10,319 bases of DNA from CAADGL01 sp964643885 (lineage in GTDB: Bacteria > Planctomycetota > Phycisphaerae > UBA1845 > Fen-1342), in the NCBI GenBank assembly GCA_964643885.1, contig CAZXUI010000104.1:1-10319 (forward strand), written 5' to 3'. This document shows positions 5,290-10,319 of the stretch, piece by piece; position 1 is the stretch's first letter, and each line of letters starts with the position of its first letter. A model generated the notes under the pieces. The model was not told the DNA's origin. It did no database searches and was given only the letters and a program-made list of their open reading frames with translations. The position numbers and the translations under genes are program-made.

Positions 5290-7236
5290 CTACCCGATGA
5301 CCGGCAGGGATGTGACGCCGAGATGCGGTTTCACGCCGCCCACCTCGTGGTACATGTCGTCGTAGCCCTTCTCGAGAAACTGCCGCCCGATCCGCAGCCC
5401 GATGTGATCCCACGGCATCACTTCGTCGAAGCCGCGCTCGCGATGCGCATACCACGCCGGATCGACACCCGCCGCCATGAACGCCTCGTCCCAGACGCGC
5501 GGATTGAAGCACTCGCCCCACCCGTCGAGCCGCGCGCCGCGCTTCCACGCCTCGTAGATCGCCGGCCCCAGCCGCCGATCGCCGCGGGCGAAAACCCCCT
5601 CCAGGATCGACGTCTCGATGCTCGGCGTCGTGATCCGCACCGCCGAACGCTTGTTCTTCAGCGACACGGCCGCATACCCGGCCGGGCCCGCCAGCGGCGC
5701 CTCGCTCCGCGCCGCCCGCGAACGCAGCGTCCACGGCGGCAGCGGCCCATCCGGCGCGTAGCCGCCGCGCTGAAGCGCCCGCAGCCGATCCTGCACCTCG
5801 CGGAAGTACTCCGCTCGCGGCTGGGCCATCCACTGAATCGGCGTGAAGGGCTTCGGCACGAGCCAGCCTACGCTGGCCGTCACCGCCGCCGGACCCTTGC
5901 CGATCCGCCGCCGCTCATTGCTCACCTGGTGCGCCAGCCGCCAGATGCCGTCGATATCCTCCGGCCGCTCGCCCGGGAAGCCCGCCATGAAGTAGAGCTT
6001 CACCCGGTTCCAGCCGGCCAAGTAGGCCTGCCGCACGCCTTCCATCAGGTTCCCGTCGGTGACCTTCTTGCGGATCGCCTTGCGCATGTCGTCGTTGGCC
6101 GCCTCGACCGCGATCGTCAGCCCGCCCTTGCGCACGCTGCGCGCCATCCAGGGGATGTTCTGAAGCATCTTGTCGACCCGCAGCGACGGGAAGCTCAGAT
6201 TCACCTTCCGCGCGGCGAAGCGCTCATTCGCCCGCTCGGCCAGCTCGCGCAGATAGGGATAGTCGGCCGTGCTCAGCGACAGCAGACCGATCTCATGCAG
6301 CCCCGTGGCCCAGTACGCCTCCTCGGCGATCTCCAGCACGCGGTCGACCGTCCGCAGCATCAGCGGCCGCTTGGTGTAGCCCGCGTGGCAGAAGCGGCAG
6401 ACCTGCGGGCAGCCGCGCATCACCTCGATGCTGATGCGGTCGTGCACCACCTCCACCCACGGCACGAGCGGGCGGCGCGGGAACGGCGCCTCGTCGAAAT
6501 CCGGCGTCTTGCAGCGCTCGATCTGCGCGGGCAGCCCCTCGTGCCGCGGCAGCAGCCCGGCGATCGTCCCATCCTCGTGATAGGTCACGTCGTACAGGTT
6601 CGGAGCATAGATCCACGGAAAGCGCCGCGCCAGCAGCAGGATCATCTCGCGCCGCGGCACGCCCGCCCGCTTGTATTCGCCATAGGCCTCCAGAATGCCC
6701 GCCAGGCTGTGCTCGCCGTCGCCGATCACGACCAGGTCGAGAAACTCCGCCATCGGCTCGGGGTTGTCCGCCTGCGGCCCGCCCGCAATCACCAGCGGAT
6801 GCTCGTCGCCGCGCTCGGCCGCCCGCAGCGGAATGCCCGCCAGGTCGAGCATGTTCAGCACGGTCGAAAAGCACAGCTCGTATTGCAGCGAGACGGCGAA
6901 AATATCCGCGCTGCCCGCCGGTTGGCGCGTGTCCCAGGTGAACAGCGGGATGCCGCGCTGCCGCATCACCTGTTCAGCGTCGGTCCACGGGCTGAAGACA
7001 CGCTCGGCACACACGCCCGGCATCTGGTTCGCCAGCCAGTAGAGAATCTGACACCCCAGGTGCGACATGCCGATCGTGTACGTGTCGGGGAAGGCGATCG
7101 CGACGCGGACCTCGGCCGCCTGCCACTGCCCCGGCCGCACGAGCTGGTTCACCTCGCCGCCGATGTACTGGGCCGGCTTCTGCACCGCCGGCAGAAGCTC
7201 GTCGCTGACTCGGTTGTAGAGCGGACGGGTGTTCAT
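5290..7236 (-). CDS. B12-binding radical SAM protein (TIGR03960-like), function unknown
   Basis: About 648 residues from ATG 7236. An N-terminal cobalamin-binding-type region (VAIAFPDTYTIGMSHLGCQILY, then LVIAGGPQADNPEPMAEFLDLVVIGDGE) precedes a radical SAM core. The core has RGCPQVCRFCHAGYTKRP, whose CxxxCxxC cysteines bind the [4Fe-4S] cluster that cleaves S-adenosylmethionine. Later come LTIAVEAAND, KLYFMAGFPGE and a C-terminal part with LEGVFARGDRRLG and LDGWGECF ... VMPWDHI, which are marks of the TIGR03960 family. That family is widespread, often sits near a DUF2344 gene, and its reaction is not known. An Ala/Pro/Arg-rich stretch (about bases 5656-5766) looks like an insertion, and the cysteine-rich tail I would expect in relatives is absent. 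GTG 7269 is an alternative start, but homology begins after the ATG (LLPAVQKPAQYIGGEVN). Neither start has a clear Shine-Dalgarno sequence. Confidence 0.9.
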   Translation of the reverse strand: MNTRPLYNRVSDELLPAVQKPAQYIGGEVNQLVRPGQWQAAEVRVAIAFPDTYTIGMSHLGCQILYWLANQMPGVCAERVFSPWTDAEQVMRQRGIPLFTWDTRQPAGSADIFAVSLQYELCFSTVLNMLDLAGIPLRAAERGDEHPLVIAGGPQADNPEPMAEFLDLVVIGDGEHSLAGILEAYGEYKRAGVPRREMILLLARRFPWIYAPNLYDVTYHEDGTIAGLLPRHEGLPAQIERCKTPDFDEAPFPRRPLVPWVEVVHDRISIEVMRGCPQVCRFCHAGYTKRPLMLRTVDRVLEIAEEAYWATGLHEIGLLSLSTADYPYLRELAERANERFAARKVNLSFPSLRVDKMLQNIPWMARSVRKGGLTIAVEAANDDMRKAIRKKVTDGNLMEGVRQAYLAGWNRVKLYFMAGFPGERPEDIDGIWRLAHQVSNERRRIGKGPAAVTASVGWLVPKPFTPIQWMAQPRAEYFREVQDRLRALQRGGYAPDGPLPPWTLRSRAARSEAPLAGPAGYAAVSLKNKRSAVRITTPSIETSILEGVFARGDRRLGPAIYEAWKRGARLDGWGECFNPRVWDEAFMAAGVDPAWYAHRERGFDEVMPWDHIGLRIGRQFLEKGYDDMYHEVGGVKPHLGVTSLPVIG

Positions 7237-7298
7237 CAGTCGTATCGCGCTCTGGTGTTCATGGATCACCGCCGGCCGAGATCGTTCCCTGGCCAGGG

Positions 7299-7304
7299 AT
7301 TATA
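7299..7304 (-). promoter_or_regulatory. -10 box (TATAAT) for the radical SAM gene
   Basis: Read on the minus strand, 7304-7299 is a perfect TATAAT in very GC-rich surroundings, about 60 bases upstream of the chosen ATG. No good -35 box is visible at 16-18 bases (about 3 of 6 at best). Transcription would start near 7292, giving a leader of about 55 bases to ATG 7236, or about 23 to GTG 7269. Confidence 0.5.
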
Positions 7305-7399
7305 CGGGCCGCCGCAGCCATGGACACATCGCCGCGGCGCGGACCGCCACGGACACCCCGCCCTGCCGTCCGCCGCATGAATCGCGACGAGTTTCCTCG

Positions 7400-7461
7400 G
7401 AAAGTGTGGCACCGGCTGATAGCCGGTGCAGAAAGTGTGGCGCCGGCTGATAGCCGGTGCA
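7400..7461. repeat. Two tandem 31-bp hairpin repeats
   Basis: Copy 1 (7400-7430) and copy 2 (7431-7461) differ at a single base. Each contains a 9-bp stem around the loop GAT. In copy 1 GCACCGGCT pairs perfectly with AGCCGGTGC; in copy 2 the single change gives a G-T wobble, so pairing is kept. A common GAAAGTGTG precedes each stem. The element lies in the 328-base gap 7237-7564, after the 3' end of comEC and upstream of the radical SAM promoter, where it could end comEC transcription. The rest of that gap shows only the TATAAT box and a loose GCGGAC/GTCCGC pairing (7339-7373). Confidence 0.88.
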
Positions 7462-7564
7462 TGCGCAGGTTTGCCCCGCACGGCCGCCCTGCCGACGGCT
7501 TCTCGCGTCGCCAGCGCCCGCCGGGCCGCCTGCCAGACTCCCACGACCCCCACATCCGCGAGAC

Positions 7565-10201
7565 TCACCGCACCGCCCGCAGCTCGATCTCATCCCCCGA
7601 CAGCCGCAGCGACACGGCCCCATGCTCACGCGTCGTGACCACGCGGCACGCCGGACCCAGCTCGCGCTCGACCAGCTCCCTCAGTCCCGGACGCGGCCGG
7701 CCGGTGGAGGCAATCACCCAGCGCGGCGAAACCGCCCGGTAAAAGCGCGCCGTGGCAGACGGCGCCACGCTGCCGTGGTGCGGCGCAATCAGCACGTCGC
7801 TGCGCAGGTCGACACGTTCGTCGGCGTGGTCGGCCAGCAGGGCGAGCATCGCCGCCTGCTCGATATCGCCTGGAATCAGCACCGAGCGGCCCGCCGGCGT
7901 GCGCACCCGCACTACGAGCGACGTGTCATTCTCGCGCAGGGCCGGATCGAGCGGCCGCGGCGGCCAGAGCACTTCGACCCGCAGCGGCCCGACGGACAGC
8001 TCGTCGCTCTGCGAGATCATCTCGACGGCCGGCGTGTCCGCAGGCGCCAGCCGGCGGATGCGGGCGAGCACGGCGCCGCCGGCATACTCCGCCATCGCGG
8101 CCGTCGAGACGAGCCGCGGCAGCCCGCCCGCTGAAGTCCGCTCGTTCAGCTCGCTCAGCAGCGTCGGCACCCCGCTGTAGTGGTCCAGGTCGGCGTGCGA
8201 GAGCGCGAGCATTTCGAGCGACGCCGCGCCGACAGCCGCCAATGCCCGGGCGGCAACCTGGCCGGTGTCGACCTGCTCGGCCGTGCCCAGGTCGACCAGC
8301 AGCGAACGGCCGTCGGGCGCGACGACGAGCGTGGCGCTGCCGTTGCCCACGTCGAGCACGTGCAGCGTCGTCGCCCCGCCGGTACGCGGCGCCGCCAGGA
8401 AACACCCGGCGGCCAGCAGGCCATAGGCGGCCAGCGTCAGCACGGCCGCAGCGAGCGCGCGGCGCGCCGCGCCGCGTCCGCCGGGCTGTGCCGCTCGCGG
8501 CGCGGACACGTCATCAGGCCGGACCGGCCGAAACGCCAGCCACGCCAGCGCCAGCAATCCGTACGTGCCCAGAATGACCCACAGCGGCGGCCGGGCCACC
8601 TCGACCAGCGTCAGCTTCCACGTCGCCAGCCAGTCGGCCAGCGTCAGCATCGTCTGCGTCAGCCACAGCAGCACGGCGCCCGCCGCGAGAGCGAGTGGCG
8701 GCGCCCAGCCAAGCAGCATCGTCGCGAACCCGGCGAGGACGACGCCGGCCGCCAGCGGCGTGAGAATCGCCGACTGCCACATCCCCCACGGTGCGAACTG
8801 GCCGAAGTGGTAGATCGTCAGCGGGATCGACGCGGCCCAGGCGCACAGCGAGACGAGCAGCGTGCCCAGCAGCATCGCCCCGGCCCAGCGCAGGCCGAGC
8901 TGCGCCGGCGTGTGCGCGTCGCGCTGGTTGGGGTTGTGGCCGGGGTCGTCCCGGCCGGTCAGGCGGTTGTAGAGCAGCGGCAGCACCGTGCACAGCGTGA
9001 GCACCTGGAGAAACGAAAGCTGAAAGCCGGCCCGGAACAGCTCCAGCGGGTTGATCAGGACGATGGCCGCGGCCGCCAGGGCGAGCCAGTTGAGGACGCT
9101 GACCGGCCGGCCGCTGACCACGGCCGCGGCGCCGAAGAGGGCCAGCGCGGCCGTTCGCAGGACGGGTGCATCCTGCTCGGCGATCGTGGCGTAGAGCAGC
9201 ACGGCGGCGGCGGAGGCGAGCGCCGCGGTCCGCATCGAGCGCCGCAGGCCCCAGCGCAGCAGGAGCCACACGGCGCCGCCGAGGACGGCGACGTGAAAGC
9301 CGCTGACCGTCAGATAATGGATCGAGCCGGTGCGCATGAACGTGTCGTTCAGTGCCGCGGGCACGGCGGAGCGCTGCCCGAGCACCATCGCGTCGATGAT
9401 GGTGGTCGTGTTCGTGCGGTCGGCCAGTGCGGCCGGCTCGACGAGCAGCCGCCGTGCGGCGGCCCGAAGCGTGTGCAGCCGCGCGGGCAGCGAGTTCTCG
9501 TCGCGGCTGAGGTGGCGGACGAGTGCGCGTGTTTCGATGGTCATGCCCGCGTGGATGCCCTGGTTTCGCTGGAGGCGCGACCAGTCGGGCTCGCCCGGGT
9601 TGCGCGCCCCGAGCGGGCGATAGAGCCAGCCCGTCAGCTCGAGGCGGTCGCCCGGGCGAATGTCGAGCGTGTCGGCATGCACCGTGACGCGGATCGTGCC
9701 GCGCACGGCCTGAGCGGCGCTGGTCGGGTGGATCGCCGCAGCGGCCAGCAGAAAGCGGACGCGCGGCTGCGGCTCGATCGGCGTAAATGGGTTGCGGCGC
9801 TCGGCGGGAATGCTCAGCGGCGAACTGATGACCAGGCCGCTGATGCGGGCGATCATCGGCTCGTCGCGGACGATCCGGCCGACGTGATCGACGGGAAGCT
9901 GCGCGACGGACTGATGCCGCAGCGCCCCCGCGGCCGCCGCGGCCAGGCAGAGGGCGGCCGTCGTGACGAATCTGCCGCGTGGGGCCATGACGAGTGTGCC
10001 CGCCGCGGCGGCGATGCAGACTGCCAGCAAGGCCAGCGCGGCGGTGAAGGAGATCTCGCCGGCGGCCTCGGAGAGCGCGACGCCGACGAGCAACGCACAG
10101 GCGGGGATGGCGAGGGGCGCCGGGCGCGAGATCAGAAGCGAGCGGGCAGAGGCGTCGGAGCGCGGGCGGCTGGCAGCAATCGGGCTCACGTTGGCGGCCA
10201 C
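7565..10201 (-). CDS. comEC: ComEC/Rec2 family DNA uptake channel protein
   Basis: An 878-residue inner-membrane protein that, in competent bacteria, forms the channel for transforming DNA. Several N-terminal membrane segments (about residues 28-95) surround little else; then comes a soluble region (about 100-230) with the DUF4131/OB-like pattern, including IRPGDRLELTGWLYRP. The competence domain follows from about 265: MVLGQRSAVPAALNDTFMRTGSIHYLTVSGFHVAVLGG, then DAPVLRTAALALF, LNPLELF-like INPLELFRAGFQLSFLQVL, and many hydrophobic helices to about 560. The C-terminal metallo-beta-lactamase domain (about 610-878) has LHVLDVGNGSATLV, SHADLDHYSGV (668-678), NDTSLVV, LIPGDIE and VLIAPHHGS (803-811), so the metal-binding residues expected for ComEC are kept and the domain may be an active nuclease. 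The length is as expected for the three-domain form. The start is GTG 10201, the first possible start after an in-frame stop; GTG 10189 is an alternative. Confidence 0.94.
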   Translation of the reverse strand: MAANVSPIAASRPRSDASARSLLISRPAPLAIPACALLVGVALSEAAGEISFTAALALLAVCIAAAAGTLVMAPRGRFVTTAALCLAAAAAGALRHQSVAQLPVDHVGRIVRDEPMIARISGLVISSPLSIPAERRNPFTPIEPQPRVRFLLAAAAIHPTSAAQAVRGTIRVTVHADTLDIRPGDRLELTGWLYRPLGARNPGEPDWSRLQRNQGIHAGMTIETRALVRHLSRDENSLPARLHTLRAAARRLLVEPAALADRTNTTTIIDAMVLGQRSAVPAALNDTFMRTGSIHYLTVSGFHVAVLGGAVWLLLRWGLRRSMRTAALASAAAVLLYATIAEQDAPVLRTAALALFGAAAVVSGRPVSVLNWLALAAAAIVLINPLELFRAGFQLSFLQVLTLCTVLPLLYNRLTGRDDPGHNPNQRDAHTPAQLGLRWAGAMLLGTLLVSLCAWAASIPLTIYHFGQFAPWGMWQSAILTPLAAGVVLAGFATMLLGWAPPLALAAGAVLLWLTQTMLTLADWLATWKLTLVEVARPPLWVILGTYGLLALAWLAFRPVRPDDVSAPRAAQPGGRGAARRALAAAVLTLAAYGLLAAGCFLAAPRTGGATTLHVLDVGNGSATLVVAPDGRSLLVDLGTAEQVDTGQVAARALAAVGAASLEMLALSHADLDHYSGVPTLLSELNERTSAGGLPRLVSTAAMAEYAGGAVLARIRRLAPADTPAVEMISQSDELSVGPLRVEVLWPPRPLDPALRENDTSLVVRVRTPAGRSVLIPGDIEQAAMLALLADHADERVDLRSDVLIAPHHGSVAPSATARFYRAVSPRWVIASTGRPRPGLRELVERELGPACRVVTTREHGAVSLRLSGDEIELRAVR

Positions 10202-10218
10202 GCGGCGCTCTTTGCCAT

Positions 10219-10238
10219 GGCAGGCAGAGTCGCCTGCC
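10219..10238. repeat. Palindrome upstream of comEC
   Basis: GGCAGGC (10219-10225) and GCCTGCC (10232-10238) form a perfect 7-bp stem with a 6-base loop, 18 bases upstream of the comEC start. It would lie in the leader if transcription starts farther out, or could be an interspersed repeat. There is no clear promoter in 10202-10262. Confidence 0.55.
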
Positions 10239-10262
10239 CCACCCGTGTCACAGCGGGCGAGG

Positions 10263-10319
10263 CGCCCGCATCAGAACCCCGTGCGCCAAGCACGGGGTCC
10301 CCATCGCCCGCATCAGAAC
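10263..10319. repeat. 42-bp period repeat with hairpin, running off the window
   Basis: CGCCCGCATCAGAAC occurs at 10263-10277 and again at 10305-10319, where the window ends, so the period is 42 bases. Between the copies ACCCCGTGC (10276-10284) pairs perfectly with GCACGGGGT (10290-10298) around a 5-base loop. Only the first unit is complete; whether more units follow cannot be seen. Confidence 0.7.

Noticed and set aside
4909..7380. An 823-codon open frame on the plus strand, antisense to the radical SAM gene and longer than it
   Set aside because: Its protein is rich in Arg, His, Pro and Ala with no recognisable motif, and it runs through the repeat region and opposite a well-conserved gene. 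In GC-rich DNA such frames arise from codon bias on the other strand.
7400..7461. CRISPR array
   Set aside because: There are only two directly adjacent copies with no spacers between them, and no cas genes are nearby.

Overview
The window is a GC-rich stretch of bacterial chromosome with ordinary housekeeping genes, one broken gene of unusual architecture, and short palindromic repeats in several intergenic gaps. The codon use, the mixture of families (4-hydroxyphenylpyruvate dioxygenase, MurD, a dipeptide-type ABC ATPase, a B12-binding radical SAM protein of unknown function, ComEC) and the hairpin repeats between genes would suit a planctomycete, perhaps of the Phycisphaerae type. This placement is an inference from general resemblance; there is no rRNA or other decisive marker here.

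Layout, left to right. Bases 2-469 (+) are the 3' end of 4-hydroxyphenylpyruvate dioxygenase. A near-consensus sigma70 promoter (506-534) follows, and then the remains of a fused P-loop nucleotide kinase / NUDIX hydrolase gene (543-1980, +). That gene carries an in-frame TGA, a substituted Walker A residue and a frameshift caused exactly by a 16-base expansion of an 8-bp tandem repeat. Its NUDIX half survives as an open frame (1138-1980). A hairpin separates it from a convergent GNAT acetyltransferase (2014-2493, -). Divergent from that is murD (2598-3992, +), whose stop overlaps the start of an oligopeptide-transport-type ATPase (3992-5014, +).

The gap 5015-5289 holds two copies of a 79-bp repeat with an internal palindrome. 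The remaining genes are on the minus strand. A radical SAM protein (5290-7236) has its own TATAAT box; a pair of 31-bp hairpin repeats (7400-7461) lies between it and ComEC (7565-10201). Two further palindromic elements lie upstream of comEC at the window edge, one of them running off the end.

How the genes relate: murD and the ATPase form a probable translationally coupled pair, which may link peptidoglycan precursor synthesis with peptide uptake. The other genes look independent. I see no CRISPR array, phage, transposase, tRNA or rRNA. The most interesting item is the kinase-NUDIX fusion and the precise way in which it is broken.
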